64,000 nucleotides of DNA from Aquibacillus salsiterrae (GCF_028416595.1 NZ_JAMQKC010000003.1:310001-374000), one strand, 5' to 3'; shown: positions 8,533-17,404, counted from the stretch's first letter. Notes: generated from the letters alone by a model not told the origin. Made by a program: numbers and translations.

Positions 8533-8577
8533 GCTATTTTACCTCCCTTAAAAACCTCTTCCATCCCTTATTACTCA

Positions 8578-9639
8578 TTAGTTAGTAGCGCTTTCCGGAG
8601 TAATTGTTGTTGGTTTTAATTGTAATAAATAATCTGCAATTTTACTTATTTCTTCTTCGCTTAAAGAGCCATTCTTTAAGTATTCAGCGTTTGTCATTTT
8701 ATTGCCCTCTTTAAACTCTTCTGGATTTGAAATCCAACCCACTAATGTTTCTTTATCAAAATCTAGTACCCCAGCAATTTTTGTTCGATTACCAAAATCT
8801 GTTAAATTAGGCGCGACCGCAACAGGGCTCGATCCTAACGCATGACATGAGATACAATTATTTTGGAATAATTCTTGTCCTTCTTGTGCACTAGCAGTTT
8901 CAGGTACTGCTTCAGCATCAAAATTCTGCATGTCTGTAACCCATTGATTGTATTCCTCTTCACTAACAGCTACAATTTTGAAATCCATTAAAGAGTGCGA
9001 AGGTCCACATAATTCAGCACACTTACCCCAATATACCCCTTCTTCGTATGCTTCAATATACATGGTGTTTTCATTTTCAGGATTGGTATCCATCTTACCT
9101 GTTATTGAAGGTACCCAGAAAGAATGAAGAACATCACTAGAAACCATGTTCAAATAAATTCGTTTTCCTACAGGTATGTAGAGATCTTGGCTTGTTTGGA
9201 TCTCTTCGTCTTCATAACTAAAATGCCACCAATACTGGTTACCAGTTACTTTGATGTTTAACGTATCCTCTTTTTCTGACTCATCTGCAAGATCGAATGT
9301 TGCAGATACAGTTGGAACTGCAATAATTACTAATAGTAGTATCGGAATAACAGTCCAAATAATTTCTAACGCTTTGTTCCCCTCTGTTTGTTTCGGAATG
9401 TAATCCTCTTGGCCTTTTTTTCTACGGTATTTCACTAAAACAACCGTATAAATAATCATGACGACAATAAACACAAATATCATTACAGCTAATGAAATAA
9501 TTATTAGATTTAATGATACTTCTGCCCCATAACCCTTCGGTAAAAAGGCGGTCAAGTTCTCTCTTCCGCAACCTGAAAGAATAAGCGCAAGTGAGCTTAA
9601 CAAAAACAGAGCACGGATTTTTCCCATCCAACCTTTCAT
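8578..9639 (-). CDS. ctaC: Cytochrome c oxidase caa3 subunit II with fused cytochrome c
   Basis: A 353-residue lipoprotein subunit II. The signal peptide ends in the lipobox LSGC (Cys24). Two membrane helices (about 42-70, 90-112) precede a cupredoxin domain with the CuA ligands His172, Cys207, Cys211, His215 and Met218. A cytochrome c domain is fused from about 250, with heme attachment CISCH (262-266) and an axial Met near the KEGNKMTN segment. The fused heme domain makes this caa3, taking electrons from membrane cytochrome c. The start follows an AGAGAGG ribosome site. Confidence 0.96.
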   Translation of the reverse strand: MKGWMGKIRALFLLSSLALILSGCGRENLTAFLPKGYGAEVSLNLIIISLAVMIFVFIVVMIIYTVVLVKYRRKKGQEDYIPKQTEGNKALEIIWTVIPILLLVIIAVPTVSATFDLADESEKEDTLNIKVTGNQYWWHFSYEDEEIQTSQDLYIPVGKRIYLNMVSSDVLHSFWVPSITGKMDTNPENENTMYIEAYEEGVYWGKCAELCGPSHSLMDFKIVAVSEEEYNQWVTDMQNFDAEAVPETASAQEGQELFQNNCISCHALGSSPVAVAPNLTDFGNRTKIAGVLDFDKETLVGWISNPEEFKEGNKMTNAEYLKNGSLSEEEISKIADYLLQLKPTTITPESATN

Positions 9640-9683
9640 GCAAATACCTCTCTTTCTTTAAAATCCTTCTTAATATATTGTTC

Positions 9684-9710
9684 AATTAGAATATTATAAA
9701 TATTCTAATT
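9684..9710. promoter_or_regulatory. AT-rich inverted repeat between ctaB and ctaC
   Basis: AATTAGAATATT and its perfect complement are separated by three bases and overlap the ctaB stop codon. There is no T run on the minus transcript, so it may be an mRNA-stabilising or processing hairpin between ctaB and ctaC rather than a terminator. Confidence 0.5.
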
Positions 9711-10648
9711 TAACTAACCACAGGTAGAAATGTAAGTAATACCATCGATATAAAGAAAATAGTTAAATAAAATAACGAATACATGAACATTCCGTGGGCC
9801 CACTTCAAATCATCTTTTGAATAGAAGCCTCGAACCCCTAAAATTAACCATCCAACATTTAATAGCGTAGCAAGGATAATAAATACCTTGCCCAAAGAAT
9901 ATAGATAAAATGGTAATGGTAGTAAACAAGCTACATATACCACAATTTGTCTCTTGGTGATAGGAAAACCATATACTACTGGCAACATAGGTATCCCCGC
10001 TTTTCGGTAATCCTCACTCTTTTTCATTGCTAATGCTAAAAAATGTGGTGTTTGCCATATAAACATAATTAAGAAAAGGGCAATTGGAATAATATCAAGT
10101 TGAGGTTCAACTGCAGTCCACCCAATAACAGGTGGTACAGCACCCGATAAACTGCCGATTGCAGTGTTAATCGTGTACCTTCGTTTTGACCATATTGTAT
10201 ATAAAACAAAATACGCAAACCATCCAATTAAACCAAATATAGCTGCTTGAATTGTAGTAAGAGCTAACAAAACAACCCCGAGTATCGAAAGTAATATACC
10301 AAGTAATAAAATATAAGCAAGTGGTATGCTTCCTGTAACTGTAGGACGAGTTTTTGTCCTTTGCATTACTGGATCTATATCTCGATCATAATAATTATTT
10401 AGCACACAGGCTCCTGCAATAACTAGAGCAGTACCAATCATTGCAAACAACAATGTGACGAGATGGTCCGTAAAAGAGGCTCCCGTAAAATAAAGCGCTA
10501 ACCAAAAACCAGCAAAGGCAGTCATTACATTAGAATTAATTATCCCTACCTTCAAAAGCGCTTTGAGATCCATCCACAAGGTAGTAGTATTCTCATTTTT
10601 CTCTGAATTGTGTAAAATCTGTGTTGATGTTGTTTCCACCTTGTTCAT
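9710..10648 (-). CDS. ctaB: Protoheme IX farnesyltransferase (heme O synthase)
   Basis: A 312-residue UbiA-type prenyltransferase with about nine membrane helices that converts heme B to heme O. The Asp-rich prenyl-diphosphate motif [12 protein letters not shown] (about 85-96) and the second-loop [14 protein letters not shown] are clear, as is [10 protein letters not shown] between them. It opens the oxidase operon on the minus strand, 70 bases before ctaC, and faces away from ctaA, whose product takes heme O to heme A. ATG start behind GGAAGGGGGAG. Confidence 0.95.
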   Translation of the reverse strand: MNKVETTSTQILHNSEKNENTTTLWMDLKALLKVGIINSNVMTAFAGFWLALYFTGASFTDHLVTLLFAMIGTALVIAGACVLNNYYDRDIDPVMQRTKTRPTVTGSIPLAYILLLGILLSILGVVLLALTTIQAAIFGLIGWFAYFVLYTIWSKRRYTINTAIGSLSGAVPPVIGWTAVEPQLDIIPIALFLIMFIWQTPHFLALAMKKSEDYRKAGIPMLPVVYGFPITKRQIVVYVACLLPLPFYLYSLGKVFIILATLLNVGWLILGVRGFYSKDDLKWAHGMFMYSLFYLTIFFISMVLLTFLPVVS

Positions 10649-11129
10649 TAATAAGTTCTCCCCCTTCCAAAAACCATTGACAACCTTAGGAACTTACAAA
10701 CATGCACACTTATCTTCTATCGTTTCCAATTCCGACATAAATTAATCTTTAATTATTTTGTCCATAGCTTGCAAGCCTATTGTATCACGATATTACATAC
10801 CAATCTATTTTACTACTCTTTATCATATATATTGTGACGATTTCGTGAAATGTTACCCAATAACCAAATGAAAAGGGCACCATCGCCTTTACCATCAGAT
10901 TGGAATAAAGGAATTATTTGACTATTTTCAGCAAATTTGGTCAAACTCTGAAATCCCCTTATTTATTTCTAGCAAACAAAGGTCGACAATGCAACCCTTT
11001 TTACACTTTTTAGTGAAAATTGTTTGTAATCATGGTAGTATATCTTGTGGCTATTGAATTATTAAATCCAATTCACACCCAAATTCTTTACGTTTTGGTT
11101 GAATGACAAATTTTGAGGTGGCAATATGA
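10649..11129. other. Divergent control region between ctaB and ctaA
   Basis: 481 bases that must hold promoters for both operons. I see no perfect SigA pair. In B. subtilis this intergenic region is bound by the redox regulator ResD, but I could not place ResD boxes with confidence here. A short open stretch at 10852-10923 (opening MLPNNQMKRAP) has no ribosome site and is not called. Confidence 0.5.
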
Positions 11130-12029
11130 ATGATTAAACTTTTAAAAAGATTATCCATAGTAGCAACAATTTCGATGATTTTAGTTTTAATTGGAGGTGC
11201 CCTCGTTACCAAAACCGGGTCTGGAATGGGATGTGGGGCAAGCTGGCCGTTATGTGAAGGGACAATTAACGCGCAATTAATTATTGAGCTAAGTCATAGA
11301 GCTGTTTCGGGTATTACCGGGCTAGTTGTCCTCTTGTTATCCGTCTTAGCTTTTAAGTATGTTGGACATATTAGAGAAGTAAAGCTTTTGTCGTTTATTT
11401 CCTTATTCTTTCTAGTATTTCAAGCGTTAATCGGGGCGGCAGCGGTCCTATGGTCACAATCCGATTTCGTTTTAGCACTTCACTTTGGAATCTCGTTAAT
11501 TTCCTTTGCAGCTATATTCTTACTTACACTCTTAATTCATGAAATCGATCACAAGTTTGATGCAGAATCACTCACTATTGATAAGGGGTTACGTAAACAT
11601 ATATATGGATTAGCTATTTACATCTTGGTGGTCGTTTATACAGGAGCATTAGTTAGGCATGTTGATTCGAGTCTAGCTTGTGGAAGTTGGCCATTTTGCG
11701 ACAACCAAAACCCATTTAGCTTTACTATGCATTTTGGCCAATGGGTTCAAATGGGACACCGAATCATTGCTGGAATTGCTTTTCTTTGGACAATTTACTT
11801 ATTTTTTAGAATTCAAAATCACTATCGACATCGACGTGTGATGTATTACGGGTGGACAGTTGCACTTGCACTTATCATTGTTCAAGTGTTGTTGGGAGCA
11901 TTCATCATATTTACATACGCCAATATTGTTATTGCATTACTTCACTCCTTAGCAATCACGCTTTACTTTGGTATTGTATGTTATTTTGTTTTACTTTGCT
12001 CAAGAAGTACCCTTCAAAAGCAAAAGTAA
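11130..12029 (+). CDS. ctaA: Heme A synthase
   Basis: A 299-residue, eight-helix membrane protein that oxidises heme O to heme A. The two homologous halves each carry the family's Cys pair (GCGASWPLC, Cys35 and Cys42; CGSWPFC near residues 185-191) and heme-ligand His (ELSHRAVSG, LHFGIS, MGHRIIAG, LHSLAIT). The conserved Glu53 precedes His56. The start is the ATG at 11130 behind GAGGTGG; an overlapping ATG four bases earlier gives only ATGAATGATTAA. No pycA follows, unlike B. subtilis. Confidence 0.95.
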   Translation: MIKLLKRLSIVATISMILVLIGGALVTKTGSGMGCGASWPLCEGTINAQLIIELSHRAVSGITGLVVLLLSVLAFKYVGHIREVKLLSFISLFFLVFQALIGAAAVLWSQSDFVLALHFGISLISFAAIFLLTLLIHEIDHKFDAESLTIDKGLRKHIYGLAIYILVVVYTGALVRHVDSSLACGSWPFCDNQNPFSFTMHFGQWVQMGHRIIAGIAFLWTIYLFFRIQNHYRHRRVMYYGWTVALALIIVQVLLGAFIIFTYANIVIALLHSLAITLYFGIVCYFVLLCSRSTLQKQK

Positions 12030-12039
12030 CTATCTCTGA

Positions 12040-12122
12040 ACAAGAGCGCCGAAGCCGGACATGGCTACTTTCGCTTGTTGTTAGCTGCGCTTGGATTTCT
12101 TTATACTTTTCTTTTAAAAAAG
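12040..12122 (+). repeat. Dispersed intergenic repeat, degenerate copy v
   Basis: AGAGCGCCGAAGCCGGAC at the left, and GCGCTTGGATTTCTTTATAC then TTTTCTTTTA at the right, match the family ends loosely. It lies right after ctaA and before the terminator. Confidence 0.45.
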
Positions 12123-12177
12123 ACCTTATGCGGGGCAGCATAAACTACCATCTCGGTATCTTCCTTTAAATATTAAT

Positions 12178-12214
12178 AAAAGGGTACCAGTCCAGTTGGA
12201 TTGGTACCCCTTTA
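12178..12214. terminator. Bidirectional terminator between ctaA and ftsW
   Basis: A 13-bp stem (GGGTACCAGTCCA with its complement, one G-U) flanked by A and T runs on both sides; serves the convergent ctaA and ftsW. Confidence 0.88.
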
Positions 12215-12226
12215 CATATGTAATCT

Positions 12227-13429
12227 TTAATTAATCGTTTTTCCACCTCGTAATTTTGCTTGGGCAACCGATATTGCACTGCCTTTCGTATCGATATCAC
12301 TTTTTTTAACTGCATTTTCTTTTTCTCTAACTTTTACATGTCTAGCAATATTATTCAGAATACCGACTGATAGCAATAGAATAAATAAAGAAGAGCCACC
12401 GTAACTAACAAACGGTAAAGGGACTCCTGTTATTGGTAGAAGGCCACTTATAGCACCCAAATTGATAAATGCTTGAATACCAATCATAGATGATATCCCA
12501 ATCGCAAGTAATGAACCAAAACTATCCTTACAACGGCGAGAAATATATAGTCCACGAAGCACGATAGTAGCAAGCATTCCGAGGACTAACACAACACCAA
12601 AAAATCCCAATTCTTCAGCAATCACTGCCATAATAAAATCAGTATGTGGCTCGGTTAAATACCCTAGCTTTTGAACTCCTTGACCTAACCCCTCTCCTGT
12701 TAACCCACCTGAACCGATGGCAATATACGATTGAATTAAATGATAGCCACTGTCTTCTGGGTCTAAAAAAGGCTGATAGGCACCGGTAAATCTTTCTAAC
12801 CGTTCTTTTGTAACCATTTGCGTGGCTGCCAACCCAACCATAATGATACCGGTAATAATTAATAGTGATAAGTGGCGAAATTTAATGCCTGAACTAAAAA
12901 TAACTGAACATGCAATAAGAAAGATAATTGCTGCTGTACCAACATCAGGCTGCAAGACGATCAATCCTAAGAGAAACATTGTTACCACTAATGGAGGTAA
13001 TACACCTTTCATAAAATCAGATATGTAATCTTGTTTTTTCGAATAGACGGATGCTAAGTACAAGACGATACCGAGTTTAACCAATTCTGCAGGTTGGACT
13101 TGTATACCGCCAAAACTAAGCCAGGACTGTGCATTATTTACTTCTTTCCCTACAAACAGTACAAGGATTAACATGACAGTCATTGCAATAATAATAAATT
13201 TCATAATGTCTTGGTATCTTTGGTAAGAAAAAAAACTACAAAAAATAAATCCGATAATTCCAATTATGTACCACCTGAACTGTTGTAACAAAAAGAAATT
13301 ACTTGGTACATCATAGACAACAACAGATGTGACCATACTTGCGCTATAAATCATCACTAACCCGAAAGCAGCAAGGAGTAATGGAACAAAGACAAGGGTA
13401 AAATCGAACGTTTTCCATTTTTGCTTCAT
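12227..13429 (-). CDS. ftsW: Cell division SEDS protein FtsW
   Basis: A 400-residue SEDS glycosyltransferase with ten membrane helices that polymerises lipid II at the division septum with a class B PBP. Family blocks are QPAELVKLGIV, QPDVGTA, the large loop with SGYHLIQSYIAIGSGG and GLGQG, and the C-terminal VPLPFVSYGGSS (about 340-351). Its place next to ylaN and ctaA matches B. subtilis ftsW rather than rodA or spoVE. ATG behind AAGGGG. Paralogue identity rests on context. Confidence 0.92.
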   Translation of the reverse strand: MKQKWKTFDFTLVFVPLLLAAFGLVMIYSASMVTSVVVYDVPSNFFLLQQFRWYIIGIIGFIFCSFFSYQRYQDIMKFIIIAMTVMLILVLFVGKEVNNAQSWLSFGGIQVQPAELVKLGIVLYLASVYSKKQDYISDFMKGVLPPLVVTMFLLGLIVLQPDVGTAAIIFLIACSVIFSSGIKFRHLSLLIITGIIMVGLAATQMVTKERLERFTGAYQPFLDPEDSGYHLIQSYIAIGSGGLTGEGLGQGVQKLGYLTEPHTDFIMAVIAEELGFFGVVLVLGMLATIVLRGLYISRRCKDSFGSLLAIGISSMIGIQAFINLGAISGLLPITGVPLPFVSYGGSSLFILLLSVGILNNIARHVKVREKENAVKKSDIDTKGSAISVAQAKLRGGKTIN

Positions 13430-13475
13430 ATGTATACCCCTTATATCAAATTATCTTTAATCAAACAATGAAATG

Positions 13476-13582
13476 GTCGCGCTTAGCCAGCACGACAGGC
13501 ATAAGATAAAACGTGGCAAACCTTTGCCACAGAAAGGAGACTTATGTCCTCAGGCGGGCTTGAGTATAAACTTTCTTATCTA
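13476..13582 (+). repeat. Dispersed intergenic repeat, copy c
   Basis: Carries GTCGCGCTTAGCCAG at the left, a hairpin GTGGCAAA/TTTGCCAC in the middle, CCTCAGGCGGGCT, and the tail AAACTTTCTTATCTATC. It lacks the GCTAGACAGCTC module. It fills the gap between ftsW and ylaN just before the ylaN terminator. Confidence 0.75.
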
Positions 13583-13583
13583 T

Positions 13584-13616
13584 CAAAAAAACCTTGCCAA
13601 TTAGGCAAAGCTCTTT
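13584..13616 (-). terminator. Intrinsic terminator of ylaN
   Basis: CTTTGCC pairs with GGCAAGG on the minus transcript, followed by seven T. Confidence 0.8.
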
Positions 13617-13629
13617 TTATTCAATACTA

Positions 13630-13911
13630 CTAAGACTTTTGTGCAGCTTCATGAAGGACATTTAACTGTCTTTCGAGGTTTTCAAGAAGCTTTTTACCAT
13701 CAGCTTCAGAAACTAAATGTAAACGCACTGCAAAATCTATCTCCCTAGATAAACCGAACATTTGTGTATCCAATACCTCTTCATACAATGGGCATTGTGG
13801 CATGGTAAGGTTATCCATCTGAACTTTAATCAACTTTAAAATTTTATCTGCATCGGCCTTTAGAAGGGCATAGGCTTTTTCTTGATCAGTAACAGCCACT
13901 TCAGGTATCAA
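13630..13911 (-). CDS. ylaN: YlaN family protein (Fur-associated)
   Basis: A 93-residue, all-helical small protein. The block [19 protein letters not shown] is nearly identical to B. subtilis YlaN, which is essential under low iron; YlaN binds Fur and relieves repression. Conserved Cys55 lies in this block. The start is the TTG at 13911 behind GGAGGGGA; no better ATG exists. The neighbours ftsW and ylaL match B. subtilis order, except that ylaL is on the other strand. Confidence 0.92.
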   Translation of the reverse strand: MIPEVAVTDQEKAYALLKADADKILKLIKVQMDNLTMPQCPLYEEVLDTQMFGLSREIDFAVRLHLVSEADGKKLLENLERQLNVLHEAAQKS

Positions 13912-14056
13912 AAAAATCCCCTCCGTTAAACTAACTTTCTTTTATTTATATTAGCGTTAATAACATAAAAATGCAAGATATCAGCGAATAATCATTTTAT
14001 TTTTTTACATAGCGCTAGTATAAAAAATCACCAAAGCTGAAAACAACAGGAATCTT

Positions 14057-14065
14057 TGCTATGAT
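14057..14065 (+). promoter_or_regulatory. Extended -10 element before ylaL
   Basis: TGC followed directly by TATGAT is an extended -10 hexamer 33 bases upstream of the ylaL ATG; the -35 is weak. Confidence 0.45.
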
Positions 14066-14098
14066 GGTACTAGTTAGAAATAGAAGGGTGGAAACGTA

Positions 14099-14581
14099 AT
14101 GATAGTTCAACTAGTAGGAAATCTAACTTACCCAATCACCATAGATCCAACTGTTTGGATCTTCGATGATCGTAAAATATTGTTTGATGACGCATTTCTA
14201 GATAAGGCTGATAAAGATTCTTCCATTGAAGATGAGCTAAAAAGAACGGCTGACCGATTTGCCCGAGAAACTTTTATCAAACCACCTGTAAACAGAAGTA
14301 TTGATAAATTTGAACGAAGCAAGTTATTAACTAATACATACGTAATGCCGATAAAAGATTTTATAAATACAGTAGAGGTTGCCCCTAATGCAACCGTAGC
14401 TCGACTGCAGACAATTGATGATGAGCATAGAATTACAATTGACCAGTTACGTAATAGCCTTCTATTGTTTGCTAAAGACGGTAAGCCATTGAAAGAAGAT
14501 GGCCCAATTCATTTGTATTTCGGAGATGGTTCCAATAAGCACAGCCCATTTAAAAACATAAAAAAAATAATCATTGAATAA
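14099..14581 (+). CDS. ylaL: YlaL-like protein of unknown function
   Basis: A 160-residue soluble protein resembling YlaL by its N-terminus (ITIDPTVWIFDDRKILFDD), its C-terminal EDGPIHLYFGDGSNKHSPFKN and its position between ylaJ and ylaN. Relatives are sometimes labelled peptidyl-prolyl isomerases, but I see no parvulin, FKBP or cyclophilin motif, so the function is best left open. ATG behind AAGGGTGG. A strong terminator follows, so it is its own unit. The adjacent B. subtilis gene ylaK (phoH) is missing here. Confidence 0.7.
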   Translation: MIVQLVGNLTYPITIDPTVWIFDDRKILFDDAFLDKADKDSSIEDELKRTADRFARETFIKPPVNRSIDKFERSKLLTNTYVMPIKDFINTVEVAPNATVARLQTIDDEHRITIDQLRNSLLLFAKDGKPLKEDGPIHLYFGDGSNKHSPFKNIKKIIIE

Positions 14582-14622
14582 GAAAAGCGCAAGGCAGATC
14601 CTGGATTTTTTCTTATTTTTCT
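14581..14622 (+). repeat. Dispersed intergenic repeat, short copy u
   Basis: Left end AGAAAAGCGCAAGG is joined almost directly to the right end CCTGGATTTTTTCTTATTTTTC, an internal deletion derivative. It starts at the ylaL stop codon. Confidence 0.6.
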
Positions 14623-14625
14623 AAT

Positions 14626-14660
14626 AAAACGACGAAGTAGGAAGATTACTTCGTCGTTTT
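14626..14660 (+). terminator. Intrinsic terminator after ylaL
   Basis: A perfect 14-bp stem, AAAACGACGAAGTA with its complement, seven-base loop, T-rich tail. Confidence 0.88.
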
Positions 14661-14763
14661 GTTTGTTTCGTACATGTATAAACGTAGTCAATTTACAAAA
14701 AATACGAAAAAAGCACAAATTGCTTTACTTCACCTAGCCATTTAATTAAAGGAGGCGTTTTAC

Positions 14764-15357
14764 ATGACCAAACTTTCACTAGGTACGATCCTTATGATCT
14801 CCGTTTTTCTTATTGGTTGTCAGCAAAATAGTAATTTAGCTAATCAAAGTGAAAAACGTGACCAACCAATCCAAGTTAAAAATACTGCACCGATGGAAAG
14901 AGAGGATTATTCGAACGAAGAAATCGCTCAACACTTATCTAACATTGCTAGCAAAGTACCTAATGTAAACGGGGCATATGCTGTTGTTGCAGGACCATAT
15001 GCTGTTGTTGGGGTTGATTTAGACAAAGATTTTGACAGATCAAGAGTTGGTACAGTAAAGTTCTCAGTTGCCGAAGCACTCCAAGATGATCCCTATGGAA
15101 AAACAGCAATAGTAGTAGCAGATGCTGATGGAACAGAAAGAATTCGTAATATGGCTGACAAAATAAAGCAAGGACACCCGATTGAAGGTGTCGTTGACGA
15201 GTTAGCCGCAATCGTAGGAAGATACATGCCTGAAATGCCCGTAAAAGAAAACCAATCAGAAGTGCCCGATGACAATGAAGAATTGATTAATGAACGAGAG
15301 GAAAACAAGCTTGATGAAATCCAAGAAGATCAATCAAATCAACAAATGAATAAGTAA
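14764..15357 (+). CDS. ylaJ: YhcN/YlaJ family sporulation lipoprotein
   Basis: A 197-residue lipoprotein. The signal peptide ends in lipobox LIGC (Cys19). The mature part holds the YhcN/YlaJ domain (about 50-160), with NVNGAYAVVAGPYAVVGVDL as its core. The C-terminus is a long Glu/Asn-rich charged tail. B. subtilis YlaJ and YhcN are spore inner-membrane lipoproteins that influence germination. ATG at 14764 behind AAAGGAGG. Its own terminator follows. A second member of this family is encoded next to spoVAC at 53.2 kb. Confidence 0.85.
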   Translation: MTKLSLGTILMISVFLIGCQQNSNLANQSEKRDQPIQVKNTAPMEREDYSNEEIAQHLSNIASKVPNVNGAYAVVAGPYAVVGVDLDKDFDRSRVGTVKFSVAEALQDDPYGKTAIVVADADGTERIRNMADKIKQGHPIEGVVDELAAIVGRYMPEMPVKENQSEVPDDNEELINEREENKLDEIQEDQSNQQMNK

Positions 15358-15374
15358 TTTTATTTTCACCTCAC

Positions 15375-15414
15375 TAGCGCATTAAACTCCAGTTAATGCG
15401 CTATTCCCTTTTTT
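15375..15414 (+). terminator. Intrinsic terminator after ylaJ
   Basis: An 11-bp perfect stem, TAGCGCATTAA with its complement, then a pyrimidine run ending in six T. Confidence 0.85.
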
Positions 15415-15537
15415 CGCGGATTTTAACATCAGGTTTTGGTGGTCAGTGAAATAATTGGTTCAAAACAAAAAATTATTATCTTATAGAGGAAAATATGTTA
15501 CGATTAGAGAAACTCTTTAATCGAGGTGAAGAGATAA

Positions 15538-15741
15538 ATGAGAGTAAAATGTGTTTTATGTGATTCAATTGAATCAATAAATAGTAATTCACTGCAAGCG
15601 AAAAGATTACGAAATAGACGTATCCATATGTACCTTTGTCCCACATGTGACGAAAGAATAGAAGAAAAAACTAAGAAAAGACATGCAACAGGGAATTTCA
15701 AATTATACAATTTCAAGATCAAACAAGATAGTTTAATATAG
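15538..15741 (+). CDS. ylaI: YlaI (DUF2197) zinc-ribbon protein
   Basis: A 67-residue protein with two CxxC pairs (CVLC at residues 5-8, CPTC at about 34-37), a likely Zn ribbon, plus a basic linker RLRNRRIH and a basic tail. It fits the YlaI family (DUF2197), function unknown. ATG behind GAGGTGA. A dispersed repeat and a shared terminator follow. Convergent with ylaH. Confidence 0.85.
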   Translation: MRVKCVLCDSIESINSNSLQAKRLRNRRIHMYLCPTCDERIEEKTKKRHATGNFKLYNFKIKQDSLI

Positions 15742-15838
15742 AAGACAACTAGTCGCGCCTTAGCCCAGCTTAAGACCTCAGGCGGGGTAGGCGATGAAGT
15801 AGACAGCTTTTGGATTTTTTTCACTTTCTTATCTTTTA
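15741..15838 (+). repeat. Dispersed intergenic repeat, copy d
   Basis: AGTCGCGCCTTAGCCCAGC, TTAAGACCTCAGGCGGGGT, GAAGTAGACAGCTTTTGGA and TTTCTTATCTTTT follow one another, a near-full copy without the GTGGC hairpin. Confidence 0.8.
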
Positions 15839-15842
15839 AAAT

Positions 15843-15882
15843 AACAGGGTCTAGTTCTCGAGACAGAATGTAGACCCTGTTT
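15843..15882. terminator. Bidirectional terminator between ylaI and ylaH
   Basis: ACAGGGTCTA pairs with TAGACCCTGT around a 17-base loop, followed by five T on the plus strand; lies between convergent genes. Confidence 0.8.
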
Positions 15883-15886
15883 TTAA

Positions 15887-16255
15887 TTATGAATTTTGAC
15901 TATTTCTTTCACGATATAATCTATACCGATATAGTCCGAGTACTGAAGCAATAACAAATAAACTTTCTGCAATAGGTAAGTTCATTCCGAATAGTAATGT
16001 AATAAAGAAAGTACCTATGATTAGAACTAGATATACAACGGCCGATTTCAAAGGTGGTAATTTTTTTGCAAATCCAAATTTAAATGCTAAAATAGTTAAA
16101 ATAACAATGGTTAAGTATAGGAAGAAAAAACCTTTAATAAGAATAGTCAAATCTGCTTCGTTATTAAAGTCAATCTCGTTCCCAAGACCTTTCATAAAAA
16201 AATCTGCAACGGGCCATAAATTATCTGGCACTTGCATTACTGAATTGTTTTGCAT
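15887..16255 (-). CDS. ylaH: YlaH-like membrane protein
   Basis: A 122-residue protein with three predicted helices (about 40-60, 70-90, 92-110) and a basic C-terminal tail (YRYRLYRERN). It matches the YlaH-like family, function unknown. In B. subtilis ylaH is preceded by typA; here typA is absent and ylaF lies divergently on the other strand only 107 bases away. Confidence 0.8.
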   Translation of the reverse strand: MQNNSVMQVPDNLWPVADFFMKGLGNEIDFNNEADLTILIKGFFFLYLTIVILTILAFKFGFAKKLPPLKSAVVYLVLIIGTFFITLLFGMNLPIAESLFVIASVLGLYRYRLYRERNSQNS

Positions 16256-16362
16256 AACTGTCTTCCCCCTAAACTACACTTCTTCATCTTTTCTATCATA
16301 CTAGAAGTGTTGTAAAGGTGCTAGCATTATTATAAAATGTATTAAAATAAGAGGTGAAAATT

Positions 16363-16539
16363 ATGCGTACTATTCAATTCTCTAAATTACTACTAGCTTG
16401 TCTCGTGATTTTTTCATTTAGTGGAGTTGGAATTGCGATTGCTTTTCGAAGTATATTTTGGATTATCGTACTTATTGCCCTAGGGTTTGGGTTAATGGGA
16501 TACGGAATTTCTTTAAAAAGAAAAAGACAATCCTATTAA
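16363..16539 (+). CDS. ylaF: YlaF-like (DUF5325) small membrane protein
   Basis: A 58-residue protein with two membrane helices and a short basic tail (SLKRKRQSY), fitting the YlaF/DUF5325 family. The frame opens at a GTG at 16354, but that codon is the end of the GAGGTGA ribosome site, so the ATG at 16363 is chosen. Function unknown. Strong shared terminator follows. Confidence 0.75.
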   Translation: MRTIQFSKLLLACLVIFSFSGVGIAIAFRSIFWIIVLIALGFGLMGYGISLKRKRQSY

Positions 16540-16543
16540 GTTT

Positions 16544-16590
16544 AAAAAGCGTAAGGGTACTAACCACGAATAGTACTCTTACGCTTTTTA
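16544..16590. terminator. Bidirectional terminator between ylaF and yktC
   Basis: AAAAAGCGTAAG plus GTACT pair with their complements around a 10-base loop, with A and T runs at both ends. Confidence 0.9.
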
Positions 16591-16597
16591 GTTAAGA

Positions 16598-17404
16598 CTA
16601 TTGTTTTAGCTCTACATAATTAACAGTTATTTCATCATGTAATTCCCTATTACATGAAAAAATAGTTGAATCATGGAGAATGTCAATTGGTGCACCGTCA
16701 GCCTTTGTAGTAATTCCGCCAACTTCATCCATGATTAATACTCCTGCAGCATAATCCCAAGGAGCTAGTTGCATGGATAGATATCCGTCGGCAATGCCTT
16801 CTGCAACATATGCAAATTCCAGTGCAGCAGACCCATAGGATCTAGTTCCTCTAACCTTTTTAATTAATTGTTGAATCTTTGTTTCGTTAATCCGTGAATT
16901 TTCACATGCCCAAAAACTATTCAGTACTAGTATCGACTCCTCTAACGTTAAATTAGTATCTAGCTTCGGTAGTCGTTTATTATTTTTATAAGCTCCCTGT
17001 CCCTTTATAGAGCTGTATAATATATCCTCCATCACATTGTAAATCAAACCTATTTGCCCAATGCCCTCGTGATAAATGCCAATTGAAATAGCAAAATGTT
17101 TTTTTTGGTGAACAAAATTCATCGTTCCGTCAATCGGATCAATGATCCATACGAAACCTTCTAGCGAGGTAACGTCATCACCAAATCCCTCTTCACTTAA
17201 AATCCGATGGTCTGGATAGGTTTCTTTTATATGTTTGGTGAAAAATTGTTCTGTTTCTCTATCCATTTGCGTAACTAGATCATTAGGATTAGACTTAGTG
17301 TCTATATAAAGCGGCTCATCAATAACGTCTCGCAGATGTTTTCCAGCTTCTAATATCCAGTTTTTTGCATGATTATAAATATCTTGTCTTAATTGATCCT
17401 TCAT
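16598..17404 (-). CDS. suhB: Inositol monophosphatase family enzyme
   Basis: A 268-residue, Mg-dependent phosphatase of the IMPase/SuhB family (B. subtilis YktC). Metal ligands are visible: Glu71-Glu72 in LSEEG, DPIDGT (89-94), and WDYAAGVLIMDEVGG near 217-231. B. subtilis YktC has been studied as an inositol monophosphatase with some activity on NADP. Substrate here is inferred. ATG at 17404 with GGAGG just upstream. Gene order next to yktB and yktA matches B. subtilis, though the strands alternate. Confidence 0.9.
   Translation of the reverse strand: MKDQLRQDIYNHAKNWILEAGKHLRDVIDEPLYIDTKSNPNDLVTQMDRETEQFFTKHIKETYPDHRILSEEGFGDDVTSLEGFVWIIDPIDGTMNFVHQKKHFAISIGIYHEGIGQIGLIYNVMEDILYSSIKGQGAYKNNKRLPKLDTNLTLEESILVLNSFWACENSRINETKIQQLIKKVRGTRSYGSAALEFAYVAEGIADGYLSMQLAPWDYAAGVLIMDEVGGITTKADGAPIDILHDSTIFSCNRELHDEITVNYVELKQ

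Noticed and set aside
10852-10923. 23-codon ORF between ctaB and ctaA
   Set aside because: No ribosome site and no homology I can recognise; kept only as a note.
11852-12169. Cys-rich 105-codon ORF overlapping the end of ctaA
   Set aside because: It is out of frame with ctaA, has no ribosome site, and its second half lies in a decayed repeat and a terminator region.
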